Notes: generated from the sequence alone by a model not told the origin. Shown: positions 15,505 through 25,224, counted from the first letter of the stretch. The stretch is DNA of 35,661 bases from Vulcaniibacterium thermophilum (GCF_007923255.1 NZ_VOHJ01000028.1:1-35661), one strand, 5' to 3'. Program-made: numbers and translations.

Positions 15505-16470
15505 TCAACGCGTCCGGCCGACGCGCTGCCCCCGCGGGCGGCGCGCCGGCTTCGCGGCTGATCCGGCCCGCCTGCGCGCGCGCGTCAGCGCATCGACGAA
15601 ACACCGCCCCGCGGGGCCGGGCGGGGCGTCGATGCGATGCGCGAGGTAGGTGCCGAAGCGGCTCTCGGCGCGGGGGCCCAGCGCTCTGGCGTCGAGACGG
15701 ACCAGCCGGCGCTCCTTCAGATCGCGTTCCACCAGCCACGCCGGCAGCCGTCCCCAGCCGAGGCCGGCCAGGATCAGCGCGTGCTTGGCGTCCTGCGTGG
15801 CGACGCGGCAGATCTGCGGCGACAGCACGCCGAACGTGCGCCCTTCCGACAGGGGCGTGGGGTCGGTGAGCACGATCTGCAGATGGCGGGCCAGCGCCTC
15901 GATGCCGACGCGGCCTCCGTTCGAGCGGGCGAGCGGATGCGTGCGCGCCACGACCGCGACGGTGCTTTCGTTCCACAGCGGCTCCTGCACCACGCGCGGA
16001 TCGCGGAAGTCCTCGCCGGCCTGAATGGCGAGCGAGGCGCGCTTCTCGAGCAGCGCGCTGAGCGGGCCGCCGAGCGGTTCGACCGACACGCGCAAGGCCA
16101 CGTGCGGGAACGCCTCGCGCACCTGCATCAGCGCCAGGCCGACGATCGCCAGCGGGAACATCGTGTCCACCGCGATCGACAGTTCCGCCTCGACGCCGGC
16201 GCCGAGCCCGCGCGCGTGCGCTCGCAGCGCGTCGACGCGCAGCAGCACCTCGCGCGCGGTGCCGAGCAGGGCCTGCCCTTCGGCGGTGAGCGCCGGGCGG
16301 CGACCGGAGCGGTCGAACAGCGTCACCCCGAGCGCGCTTTCGAGCCCAGCCACCGCGTGGCTCACGGCCGATTGCGCGCGCCGCAGCCGTGCGGCGGCGG
16401 CACGGAAGCCGCCGGCGTCGACGATGGCGACGAAGGTGCGGAGCTGGTCGAGCGTGAGCGCGTCGAGCAT
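15505..16470 (-). CDS. LysR-family transcriptional regulator
   Basis: This 321-residue protein has the N-terminal winged helix (LDQLRTFVAIVDAGGFRAAAARL, then AQSAVSHAVAGLE as recognition helix, about 5-50) and a type-2 periplasmic-binding-like effector domain (about 90-290). The C-terminal 25 residues are Arg-rich and extra. It is divergent from wrbA with 96 bases between the starts, the standard layout for a LysR protein controlling its neighbour. The effector may be a quinone or electrophile, given the target. Confidence 0.93.
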   Translation of the reverse strand: MLDALTLDQLRTFVAIVDAGGFRAAAARLRRAQSAVSHAVAGLESALGVTLFDRSGRRPALTAEGQALLGTAREVLLRVDALRAHARGLGAGVEAELSIAVDTMFPLAIVGLALMQVREAFPHVALRVSVEPLGGPLSALLEKRASLAIQAGEDFRDPRVVQEPLWNESTVAVVARTHPLARSNGGRVGIEALARHLQIVLTDPTPLSEGRTFGVLSPQICRVATQDAKHALILAGLGWGRLPAWLVERDLKERRLVRLDARALGPRAESRFGTYLAHRIDAPPGPAGRCFVDALTRARRRAGSAAKPARRPRGQRVGRTR

Positions 16471-16483
16471 TGATCGATCCTTG

Positions 16484-16498
16484 CGATCGTACCGATCG
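16484..16498. promoter_or_regulatory. Palindrome between lysR-type gene and wrbA
   Basis: CGATCG-TAC-CGATCG, a perfect 6+3+6 palindrome 14 bases from the LysR start and 68 bases from the wrbA start. It overlaps a TTGCGA (16481-16486) and precedes TTTTATC (16502-16508), which could be the -35 and -10 of wrbA. Binding by the LysR protein is inferred. Confidence 0.45.
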
Positions 16499-16566
16499 GA
16501 ATTTTATCGCTTCCGCAGATCGCGCGCCGGGCGCATCCTGCCGCCATCGACGCTGCGGAGAACGCC

Positions 16567-17193
16567 ATGACCCGGATCCTCGTCCTGTACTACTCCTCGT
16601 ACGGCCACGTCGCGCGGATGGCGCAGGCGGTCGCCGCCGGCGTCCGCGAAGCCGGCGCGAGCGCGGTGCTGAAGCGGGTGGCGGAACTGGTGCCGCCCGA
16701 GGTCGCGCAGCGCGCGGGCTATGCGCGCGACGACGTCCCGCTGGCGCGCGTGGACGAGCTGCCGGAGTACGACGGCATCGTGATCGGCACGCCGACGCGG
16801 TTCGGCACGATGGCCGCGCAGATGAAGAACTTCCTCGATCAGGCCGGCGGCCTGTGGATGCGCGACGCGCTGGTCGGCCGCGTCGGCAGCGTGTTCACCT
16901 CCACCGGCAGCCAGCACGGCGGCCAGGAGGCGACGCTGCTGTCCACGCAGATCGTGCTGCAGCATCTGGGCATGGTCGTGGTCGGCCTGCCGTACGCGTT
17001 CAAGGGCCAGTTGCGCATGGACGAGATCACCGGCGGCACGCCGTACGGCGCGTCGACCCTCGCCCAGAACGAGGACGACGGCGACCGTCTTCCGAGCGAG
17101 AACGAGCTGGCCGGTGCGCGCTACCAGGGCCGCTACGTGGCGCAGATCGCCGAGGCGCTCGCCGGCGCGCGGGCGCGGCAGCGGGCTGCGTGA
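16567..17193 (+). CDS. wrbA: NAD(P)H:quinone oxidoreductase WrbA
   Basis: This 208-residue flavodoxin-like enzyme reduces quinones by two electrons. The FMN-phosphate loop is [12 protein letters not shown] (residues 8-19). [17 protein letters not shown] (about 78-94) and [15 protein letters not shown] (about 113-127) are WrbA hallmarks distinguishing it from plain flavodoxins. It is preceded by a LysR-controlled divergent promoter and directly followed by an MFS gene whose ATG shares a base with the wrbA stop (TGATG), which implies coupled translation. Confidence 0.95.
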   Translation: MTRILVLYYSSYGHVARMAQAVAAGVREAGASAVLKRVAELVPPEVAQRAGYARDDVPLARVDELPEYDGIVIGTPTRFGTMAAQMKNFLDQAGGLWMRDALVGRVGSVFTSTGSQHGGQEATLLSTQIVLQHLGMVVVGLPYAFKGQLRMDEITGGTPYGASTLAQNEDDGDRLPSENELAGARYQGRYVAQIAEALAGARARQRAA

Positions 17194-18374
17194 TGCGCGG
17201 CGCGCGCGCAATGGTCGCGACCGTGGTCTTCGCGGGCGCGGTGGTGGCGTTCCAGATCGGCAAGGTCGCGGTCGCGGCGATGCCCCTGCGGGACGCGTTC
17301 GGCCTCGGCACGGCGGCGCTCGGCGCGCTCGGTGCGGCGATCGCCCTGCTGGGCGTGATCGCCAGCGTGCCGGCGGGTGCGGCGGTCGCGGCGCTCGGCG
17401 CGCGCCGCGTGCTGCTCGCCGGCCTCGCCAGCACGCTCGCCGGGGCCGCCGGTGCGGCGCTCGCCGGATCGTTCGCGGCGCTGATGACGGCGCGGGCGAT
17501 CGAGGGGCTCGGTTTCCTGTGCGTGGTGGTGGCCGGCGGCGCGGCGATCGACCGCTCGGCGTCCGGCCGCGCACGCGGCATCGCCTATGCCTGCTGGAGC
17601 TGCGCGACGCCGCTCGGCATCGCCGCGGCGATGGTCGCCGGCCCGCATTTCGCGACCTGGCACGGGCTGGCGTCGTTCGCGGCCCTGTTGGCGGCGGTCG
17701 CGTTGGCGCTGGTGGCCGTCGTGGTGCCGCGCGATCCGCGCGCGCACCGGCGGTTCGATGCGCGCGCGGCGGTGCGCGGCGGCCGCGACGTGTTCGGCGA
17801 AGCCGGCCCGCGCGCCGCCGGGCTGATGTTCGCGCTGTACAGCCTGATGTTCTTCGCGCTTTTCGGCTTCCTGCCGTTCCTGCTGGGGCACCGCCTGCAG
17901 CTCGATGCCCTCGCCGCCGGCAGCATGAGCGGCGCGGCGGCGGCGGCGAACGCGATCGGCAATCTGGCGGCCGGCGCCCTGCTCGCCCGCGTGCGGCCCG
18001 CCGCGCTGGTGGCCACCGCCGGCGCGGTGATGGCGCTGTGCGCGTGCGGCATCTTCCTGCCGGCGTTCGGCGCGTGGACCACGTTCGCGCTGTGCGTGGC
18101 GTTCTCCGCGGTCGGCGGGCTGTTGCCGGCCACCCTGCTGGCCTCGGCGCCGCTGGTGTCCTCGGCGCCGGCGCGCGTGCCGCTGACGCTGGGCCTGCTG
18201 CTGCAGGGCAGCAACACCGGTCAGGCGCTCGGGCCGGTGGTCGTCGGCGTGCTGATCCAGCACGCGGGCTGGCCCGCCGCCGGCGCCGTGGTGGTCGGCG
18301 CCGGCGTTCTGCTGGTCGTCGGTGCGGGCGCGCTGGATCGCGCACTGCGCGCGCAGAGGTGCGCGACGGCCTGA
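17193..18374 (+). CDS. Major facilitator superfamily transporter
   Basis: This 393-residue protein with twelve hydrophobic segments has an MFS-type loop (ALGARRVLLAG, about residues 68-78) and the six-plus-six layout with a basic cytoplasmic loop (PRDPRAHRRFDARAAVRGGRD, about 173-193). It resembles CynX/YfcJ-type or quinone/drug efflux carriers. Coupling to wrbA and a LysR regulator suggests export of the compound that induces the operon; this is inference. The start is ATG 17193, overlapping the wrbA stop. Confidence 0.9.
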   Translation: MRGARAMVATVVFAGAVVAFQIGKVAVAAMPLRDAFGLGTAALGALGAAIALLGVIASVPAGAAVAALGARRVLLAGLASTLAGAAGAALAGSFAALMTARAIEGLGFLCVVVAGGAAIDRSASGRARGIAYACWSCATPLGIAAAMVAGPHFATWHGLASFAALLAAVALALVAVVVPRDPRAHRRFDARAAVRGGRDVFGEAGPRAAGLMFALYSLMFFALFGFLPFLLGHRLQLDALAAGSMSGAAAAANAIGNLAAGALLARVRPAALVATAGAVMALCACGIFLPAFGAWTTFALCVAFSAVGGLLPATLLASAPLVSSAPARVPLTLGLLLQGSNTGQALGPVVVGVLIQHAGWPAAGAVVVGAGVLLVVGAGALDRALRAQRCATA

Positions 18375-18376
18375 GC

Positions 18377-18400
18377 GCGGACGGGCGCGCGGCGCCCCGT
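18377..18400. terminator. Stem-loop between converging MFS and PNGase genes
   Basis: GGACGGG and CCCGTCC pair across a 10-base GC-rich loop in the 40-base gap between the two stops. It is likely a shared transcription end, though it lacks a T-tract. Confidence 0.45.
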
Positions 18401-18414
18401 CCTTGCGCTGCGGC

Positions 18415-20433
18415 TCACGGCCGCGGCGCCCAGCCCATGCTCTGCGGCGCGCCGTCGGGATAGGAGAACCAGCGCAGCGCGTTCCGGCCGTCGGGGCAGC
18501 CGGTGCCGCGGGTGCGGCTGGTCAGTGCGCGGTTCTCGGTGGTGAGCGCGGCGCTGTAGCAACCGCCGAGCGAATCGGTGAACCGGTACGTTCGCGCGCT
18601 CGACACCTCCCCCTCGGCGCTGTCCTGGGCGTCGAGGTCGAGGTACGCGGCGTCGAACACGTCGGACAGCGCCGTGCGGTAGCGCGCCATGCCCGGCCGC
18701 AGGTACGAAGCCCGGATGCCTCGCGCCTGGTGGACGCCCAGCTCGATGAGGTTCGGAACCGGGTAGCCCAGGCCATCGTTGGTACGGAAGGAGCCCTTGG
18801 CGCGATAGTCGAGCACCAGCGGATAACTGCGATATTCGCGGTCGTCGAGAACCACCTCTCCACCGCGCGTGCTCTGGCTGACGCGATCGACCGTATTCGA
18901 CAACCGGACCTTCTGGCTGAAGTCCTGGTCGTAGTCGTCCAGTCCAGTCGGGTCCGGACCGACGATGCGCATGCCGTTGGCATGGTCGAAGAGGCTGCGC
19001 TGCCAGACACGGTGGTTCACCCGGCCACGCGAGGTGTTGACGAACCCCTCGATGACATAGGTGCGCTCCAGCCGCGTGGCGATGGTGCCCTGCAGCGTTT
19101 CGGTCGCGGCATCCCATGTCAGGTCATCGGTGACCGACGGGGTCGGCGCCTGTGTAGCCAGCGTGTTGCGCGTCAATGCGCCGGTGACCTGGGTGGCACC
19201 GCGATCCAGGAAGAGCATGAGGACGCCGCTCAGCCGCTGGAAGAGGGGCTCGTCCCGGGTGTCGCCGACGAGCCGTAACTCCACCCGATGCGACAGGCCA
19301 TCGCTGAGCAGTTCCGCGAACGGGCTGATGTCCACGCGGTACGGCACCATCTGGAGCGCCTGCACGGCCGGCGCCGGGTCGTCCACCGTCGCGCTGCTCA
19401 CGTGGAAGTTGCTCGGCAGCCAGGGGAACATCGGGGCCAAGCCCGCGCGCTGGCCATCGACGTACACCTCGACCTCGCGATAGCTGCCGCCGCTGCAACC
19501 GAGCGAAGTGATCACCTCGCCGCGGGCGTTGCCGATCCCCAGCGGGCTCCACAGCGCCGGATAGGCCTCCGCGCGATCGGTCGGCACGCATGCGAACCAG
19601 AAGCGGTTGCCGTACACGCCCCGCGCGAGCACGTCGACATACGCGCGTTCGATATTGCGGGGGAACGCTTCGCCGGGTCTCGGTGCGGCGGAGGCGACGC
19701 CGATCAGGCGCACCTCATCCGGGACGCGCGGTGCCGGCGTGGCGGAGGTGGGCGGGTAGAACAGCAACTTGGCGCTGCGCACGTAGATCGGTGTCGGATC
19801 AAGGCCGTCCGTCCACCGGTCGTTATCGCGCACCTGCAGCATCACGCCAGTCTGTACGCGCGTGAGCAGCGACGCGTAGTCGGTGATCTCGCGCTCGACC
19901 CGCCAGACAGGAAGCTGCGCATGTTCCTGCGGCGAGGCGAAGAAGATCGGCAGGCCCGCGGACCCCGACCACTCGCCCCCGCCCTCGGCGGCGAGGTCGA
20001 GCGCGATCTCGAAGTGCGAGGTGATGAAGTGCGTCTCGCGCGGGCCGGACAGTTCCACCGCCAGCGTCACTTTCGACCACGGCCGGGGGCAGCCTGCGGG
20101 CGGCACGTAGAAGAACGGCACGACGTCACTTCCCTCGGTCTGGAACTGCCGGTTGCGGGCGATCTCGACCACGCACGGCGTGCCGGCCGCGCGCGGTACG
20201 CGCGGCTCGACATGAAACGGATCGGCGCCCGCCCAGTGGAACGACGCCGGGCCGATCGAGGGCGCGGCGGTCGAGGCGCCCGTCGGTTCGACGGCCCCGA
20301 GCGTCGTGGACGTGGTGAAGGGCGCTGCGACGGGTCCATCGCGATGCGCGGCGCTCCAAGCGAACGCAACCAGAGCGATGCCGGACAGGCCCGCTGCCGC
20401 GAGCCTACGCCGGAGTAACGACGCGGAAGACAT
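18415..20433 (-). CDS. Secreted peptide:N-glycosidase A-like amidase
   Basis: This 672-residue protein has an N-terminal basic-plus-hydrophobic export segment (LLRRRLAAAGLSGIALVAFAW). The body carries landmarks of the PNGase A family (plant/fungal type N-glycan amidase): FFYVPPAGCPRPWSKVTL, WRVEREITDYASLL, FPRNIERAYVDVLARG, FWFACVPTD, SYREVEVYVDGQRAGLAPMFPWL and MVPYRVDISPF. Family members release intact N-glycans by cleaving the asparagine-GlcNAc amide, including core alpha-1,3-fucosylated glycans. The C-terminal 250 residues are a second beta-rich part. GAGGA lies 7 bases before ATG 20433. It is transcribed alone toward the MFS gene. It is longer than the almond enzyme (about 570). The active site cannot be assigned from sequence alone. 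Confidence 0.88.
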   Translation of the reverse strand: MSSASLLRRRLAAAGLSGIALVAFAWSAAHRDGPVAAPFTTSTTLGAVEPTGASTAAPSIGPASFHWAGADPFHVEPRVPRAAGTPCVVEIARNRQFQTEGSDVVPFFYVPPAGCPRPWSKVTLAVELSGPRETHFITSHFEIALDLAAEGGGEWSGSAGLPIFFASPQEHAQLPVWRVEREITDYASLLTRVQTGVMLQVRDNDRWTDGLDPTPIYVRSAKLLFYPPTSATPAPRVPDEVRLIGVASAAPRPGEAFPRNIERAYVDVLARGVYGNRFWFACVPTDRAEAYPALWSPLGIGNARGEVITSLGCSGGSYREVEVYVDGQRAGLAPMFPWLPSNFHVSSATVDDPAPAVQALQMVPYRVDISPFAELLSDGLSHRVELRLVGDTRDEPLFQRLSGVLMLFLDRGATQVTGALTRNTLATQAPTPSVTDDLTWDAATETLQGTIATRLERTYVIEGFVNTSRGRVNHRVWQRSLFDHANGMRIVGPDPTGLDDYDQDFSQKVRLSNTVDRVSQSTRGGEVVLDDREYRSYPLVLDYRAKGSFRTNDGLGYPVPNLIELGVHQARGIRASYLRPGMARYRTALSDVFDAAYLDLDAQDSAEGEVSSARTYRFTDSLGGCYSAALTTENRALTSRTRGTGCPDGRNALRWFSYPDGAPQSMGWAPRP

Positions 20434-20776
20434 GGTGTGATCCTCACGAGCGGCCGGACGCCATCCGGCCGCGGCGGCTGATGTTCCGCCGGCTCCATCC
20501 GGAGCAGCGGGCCGGCATTGAGTCGAGCAGGACGGGCGGAGCCGGAGGCGACGCTACGCGGCATCGACGCGTCGCGCGGGCGCTCGGATGTTCGGCATCG
20601 GTGCCGCGCGTGATATGCGCCCGCTGCCGTTGACGCCGTGTCGATGAGCCACCGCGCCGGGGCGCGCTTTTCCGACGCGCGGTGCGCGCAGGCGCCCGTC
20701 ACGGTGCGAGGGTAGCGCCGCCGACGCCGCGCCCCTGCAGACGCGGTCCGATCCGACCGATCCTATGAGGTGTCCC
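20434..20776. other. 343-base intergenic region, no gene seen
   Basis: This lies between the divergent PNGase-like and SgcJ/EcaC-like genes. No credible reading frame, RNA gene or strong promoter was recognised. GATATGCG near 20613 and several short GC-rich inverted repeats are the only structure noticed. Confidence 0.5.
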
Positions 20777-21265
20777 ATGCCGCTTGCCTGGACCCGTGTG
20801 CTGTTGGCCGCGCTGCTGTCGGCGGCGGTCGCTCTCGTACCCGCCGCGCGGGCGCAGCAGGAGGACCCGGTCGCGGCCAACCGCGCGCTCGCCGCCGCCT
20901 TCGAACAGGCGTGGAACGCGCACACCATGGATGCGCCGTTCCGCAAGCTGCTCACCGACGACGTGGACTGGGTGAACGTGGACGGCGGCCGCGGCCACGG
21001 CATCGAGAAGGTGGTGTCCGGCCACGTCCGCGTGCACGCCGGCAAATTCAAGGACAGCGTGATGACGATCCGCGAGGTCGAAGTCGCCCTGGTGCGGCCG
21101 GACGTCGCCGTGGTGCACGTGAACTGGGGCCTGCGCGGCGATACCGACAACGACGGCACACCGCGCCCGCCGCGCGAGGGCCTGTTCACCTGGGTGACGG
21201 TGCGCGAGGACGACGGCTGGAAGATCCGCGCCAGCCACAACTCCAACAAGACGCCGGTGCGCTGA
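20777..21265 (+). CDS. Exported SgcJ/EcaC-type (DUF4440, NTF2-like) protein
   Basis: This 162-residue protein has a Sec signal peptide (MPLAWTRVLLAALLSAAVAL, cleavage near ARA-QQ). The mature part is an NTF2-like alpha+beta cone: helix AANRALAAAFEQAWNAHTMD, then LLTDDVDWVNVDGG, GHVRVHAGKFKDSVM, and a final strand VREDDGWKIRASHNSN. The SgcJ/EcaC label is used for similar proteins and tells little about the reaction; no catalytic residues are assured. GAGG lies before ATG 20777; ATG 20765 is the alternative. The same frame reopens after its TGA into an acetyl-CoA hydrolase remnant. Confidence 0.85.
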   Translation: MPLAWTRVLLAALLSAAVALVPAARAQQEDPVAANRALAAAFEQAWNAHTMDAPFRKLLTDDVDWVNVDGGRGHGIEKVVSGHVRVHAGKFKDSVMTIREVEVALVRPDVAVVHVNWGLRGDTDNDGTPRPPREGLFTWVTVREDDGWKIRASHNSNKTPVR

Positions 21266-21496
<231 letters not shown>

Positions 21497-21521
21497 CGCG
21501 CGGCGGCGGTTGCCGGAAAGT

Positions 21522-21549
21522 CGAACGCCCCGGCGGACCGGGGCGTTCG
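21522..21549 (-). terminator. Strong stem-loop downstream of the protease gene
   Basis: CGAACGCCCCGG and CCGGGGCGTTCG form a perfect 12-bp stem with loop CGGA, 16 bases past the protease stop on the minus strand, followed there by ACTTTCC. It probably serves both the protease gene and whatever read toward it from the left. Confidence 0.75.
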
Positions 21550-21565
21550 TGCGCAGGCGACGCGC

Positions 21566-22981
<1,416 letters not shown>

Positions 22982-23036
22982 TCACGCGCTCTCCACGCGT
23001 TTCGCTGCGCTGCACGATGGCCGCGCGCGGCGCGCG

Positions 23037-23462
23037 CTAGGTCGTTGCCTTCGCGCGCGTCCGGCGCCGGCGCTGGCGGCCGGCGGCGATGCCGAGGATG
23101 CGGCGGAACGTCGGGCACTCCAGGTGATCGCGCGCCGGGCAGGCGGCGGCGTGGCGCAGACCGTCGCGCAGCGCGACCAGCCGTCGGATGGTGCGGTCCA
23201 GCTCGTCGGCCCGCGCCGCCAGGCGGCGGCGCTCGATGCGCGGGCGGCCATCGGGCGCGAACGTGCGCGCGATCTCCTCGAGCGTGAAGCCGGCCGCACG
23301 TCCGACCGCGATCAGCGCGAGCCGCTCCAGCACCGAAGCGTCGTACACCCGGCGCAGGCCGTGCCGGCCGAGCGGGGCGATCAGCCCCTTCTGCTCGTAG
23401 AAGCGCAACGTCGAGGCAGACACGCCCGCGCGCCGTACCACTTCGCCGATGTCCAGTTCCAC
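23037..23462 (-). CDS. SoxR-like MerR-family regulator with incomplete cluster site
   Basis: This 141-residue protein has an N-terminal winged helix (IGEVVRRAGVSASTLRFYEQKGLI, about 5-28), a dimerisation helix (about 78-105) and a C-terminal CPARDHLECP segment. Aligned by eye with E. coli SoxR ([20 protein letters not shown]), the second and fourth cluster cysteines are kept (C108, C116), the first and third are Ala, and H113 lies between. The protein therefore probably senses something else (metal, thiol or electrophile), or holds an altered cofactor. The start is GTG 23462. The operator palindrome is only 7 bases upstream, so autoregulation is likely. Confidence 0.88.
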   Translation of the reverse strand: MELDIGEVVRRAGVSASTLRFYEQKGLIAPLGRHGLRRVYDASVLERLALIAVGRAAGFTLEEIARTFAPDGRPRIERRRLAARADELDRTIRRLVALRDGLRHAAACPARDHLECPTFRRILGIAAGRQRRRRTRAKATT

Positions 23463-23466
23463 CCGC

Positions 23467-23497
23467 TTGACCTCAAGTGCGCTTGAGGTCGGACAGT
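23467..23497 (+). promoter_or_regulatory. SoxR/MerR-type promoter and operator
   Basis: GACCTCAAG and CTTGAGGTC are perfect 9-base arms around TGCG (23469-23490). The core CCTCAAG-N4-CTTGAGG equals the E. coli soxS SoxR box, including spacer length. TTGACC (23467-23472) and GACAGT (23492-23497) can serve as -35 and -10 with the overlong 19-base spacer that MerR-type activators correct. The promoter points right, toward 23564/23635. The -10 is weak, and binding is inferred. Confidence 0.8.
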
Positions 23498-23506
23498 GGC
23501 TCGCCC

Positions 23507-23541
23507 GGCCCGCGCGCGCAACCGGCGCGGGCCGCGCTTTT
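23507..23541 (+). terminator. Possible attenuator hairpin in the leader
   Basis: GGCCCGCGC and GCGCGGGCC form a perfect 9-bp stem with a 9-base loop, followed 4 bases later by TTTT. It lies between the SoxR-type promoter and the first start codon, so it would act on the same transcript. In DNA this GC-rich such stems arise by chance, so the call is tentative. Confidence 0.4.
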
Positions 23542-23563
23542 CCCCACCGACGCGAGGTCCTGC

Positions 23564-23638
23564 ATGAACGCCATTTCCTTCAGCGCGCCCAACGCCCGGC
23601 GCACCCGCGCGCCATCGCCGGCGAGGCGCGCGCGATGA
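23564..23638 (+). CDS. 24-codon leader reading frame overlapping the DUF2938 gene
   Basis: ATG 23564 is preceded by GAGG and reads MNAISFSAPNARRTRAPSPA, then RRAR and TGA. The stop overlaps the DUF2938 ATG (ATGA at 23635-23638). It may be a coupling leader peptide or the front of a lost gene. No homologue is recognised, and codon content is not decisive. Confidence 0.35.
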   Translation: MNAISFSAPNARRTRAPSPARRAR

Positions 23639-24159
23639 GCACGCTCGCCACCTTCGCCGCGTGCGCGCTGGTGATCGGCGCCGGCGCGACCGCGCTACTC
23701 GATCTCTGGAACCTCGCCCGCCAGCGTCTGCGCGGCATCGCGCCGCTGGACTACGCGCTGGTCGGCCGCTGGCTCGCGCATCTGGCGCGCGGGCGGCTGC
23801 GTGCCGCGCCGGTCGCGGCCGCGCCGGCGGTGTGCGGCGAGCGCGCGCTCGGCTGGGTCGCGCATTACCTGATCGGGATCGCGTTCGCGGCCGCGCTGCT
23901 GGCGGGCGCGGGTCCGGCCTGGGTGTGCCGCCCTACCCTCGCGCCGGCGCTGGCGGTCGGCGTCGGCAGCGTACTGGCGCCGCTGCTGGTGCTGCACCCC
24001 GCCCTCGGGCTTGGCGTGTTCGCGCGGCGGGCGCCGCGGCCGGGCGCGGTGCGCCTGCGCAGTCTGCAGACGCATGCGGTGTTCGGCTTCGGGCTGTACG
24101 CCGCAGGATGGCTGGCGCGGGCGACGCTCGCCGGCGCGCTTGCGCACTGCGCGCCGTGA
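23635..24159 (+). CDS. DUF2938 family membrane protein
   Basis: This 174-residue protein with four hydrophobic segments (about 3-21, 65-90, 98-122, 144-165) has DLWNLARQRLRG-like and LDYALVGRWLAHLARG segments that fit DUF2938, an uncharacterised inner-membrane family. It probably belongs to the regulon of the divergent SoxR-like protein. Its ATG overlaps the stop of a short upstream frame. Nothing shows a substrate. Confidence 0.78.
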   Translation: MSTLATFAACALVIGAGATALLDLWNLARQRLRGIAPLDYALVGRWLAHLARGRLRAAPVAAAPAVCGERALGWVAHYLIGIAFAAALLAGAGPAWVCRPTLAPALAVGVGSVLAPLLVLHPALGLGVFARRAPRPGAVRLRSLQTHAVFGFGLYAAGWLARATLAGALAHCAP

Positions 24160-24243
24160 GCGGCCGCCGCCGCCGGACGCTCGCGCAGTGGGCAGCGCAT
24201 GCCCGCTGCGCCCACAATAGGCGGATTCGCGAGTCCGGACGCC

Positions 24244-25194
24244 ATGCACCCCGCGCTATCCGTCATCTTCTTCACCACGCTCTCGGGCGCCGGCTACGGG
24301 CTGTGGTGCTGGGCCGCGCTCGCGGCGCTGTGCGGCGCACCGGCGCGTCCGCTGATGGCGGCGCTGGTGCTCGGCGGCGTGCTCACCGCGAGCGGGCTGC
24401 TGAGCTCGCTGGCGCATCTGGGCAAGCCCGCCCGCGCGTGGCGGGCGTTCTCGCAGTGGCGCACCTCGTGGCTCTCGCGCGAAGGGGTGATGGCGGTGCT
24501 GAGCTACGCGCCGGCCGCGGCGCTGGCGATGGCGCTGATGCCGGCGCTGCTGGACGGCACCGGGCAGGCGCGCGCGGCGCTTGCGCTGCCGGGCCAGGCG
24601 GCGGCGGCGCTGCTGGCCGCCTGCGCGCTGCTGACCGTCGCATGCACGGCGATGATCTACGCCTCGCTGCCGCCGATCCCGGCGTGGCGGCACCGGCTGG
24701 TGGTGCCGATCTATCTGGCGTTCGCGCTGCTCAGCGGCGGCGTGGCGTTCGCGCTGCTGCTCGCGTTGGCCGACGGCGCGCTGTCCAACCTCAGCGGCCT
24801 GGCCATCGCCGTCGGCGCGATCGTCGCGTACCTGCTCAAGCGGCGCTACTGGCGCGACCTGGACCGCGGCGGGCTGCCGGCCTCGCGCGGCGACGCGGTC
24901 GGGCTGCCGGATCGCCGCCTGCACGTGTTCGAGCGCCCGCACACCGAAGCGAACTTCGTCACCCGCGAGATGGCGTTCGTGCTGGCGCGCCGGCATGCGC
25001 GGCGGCTGCGCGCGCTCGCGGCGGTGCTGTTCGCGGCGTTGCCGGCGCTGCTGTCGCTGCCGGTGTACCTGTTCGTGCACGCCGAGCCGGCGGTGTGGCT
25101 GGCGCCGGCCGCGCTGAGCCTCATGCTCGGGGTCGTGGTGGAACGCTGGCTGTTCTTCGCCGAGGCGCGCCACGTCGTCACCCTGTACTACTGA
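24244..25194 (+). CDS. DmsC-like membrane anchor subunit (orphan)
   Basis: This 316-residue protein has eight predicted membrane helices. The opening HPALSVIFFTTLSGAGYG and LSSLAHLGKPARAWRAFSQWRTSWLSREG are typical of DmsC, the quinol-oxidising anchor of DMSO-reductase-type molybdoenzymes. The interior FERPHTEANFVTREMAFVLARRHA is also family-like. No catalytic (DmsA) or Fe-S (DmsB) subunit gene is in the window, so its partner must be encoded elsewhere or it works alone. CACAAT at 24213-24218 could be a -10 element. Confidence 0.85.
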   Translation: MHPALSVIFFTTLSGAGYGLWCWAALAALCGAPARPLMAALVLGGVLTASGLLSSLAHLGKPARAWRAFSQWRTSWLSREGVMAVLSYAPAAALAMALMPALLDGTGQARAALALPGQAAAALLAACALLTVACTAMIYASLPPIPAWRHRLVVPIYLAFALLSGGVAFALLLALADGALSNLSGLAIAVGAIVAYLLKRRYWRDLDRGGLPASRGDAVGLPDRRLHVFERPHTEANFVTREMAFVLARRHARRLRALAAVLFAALPALLSLPVYLFVHAEPAVWLAPAALSLMLGVVVERWLFFAEARHVVTLYY

Positions 25195-25224
25195 CCGCGC
25201 CGGATGCCGGCGCCCGGCGCGCCC

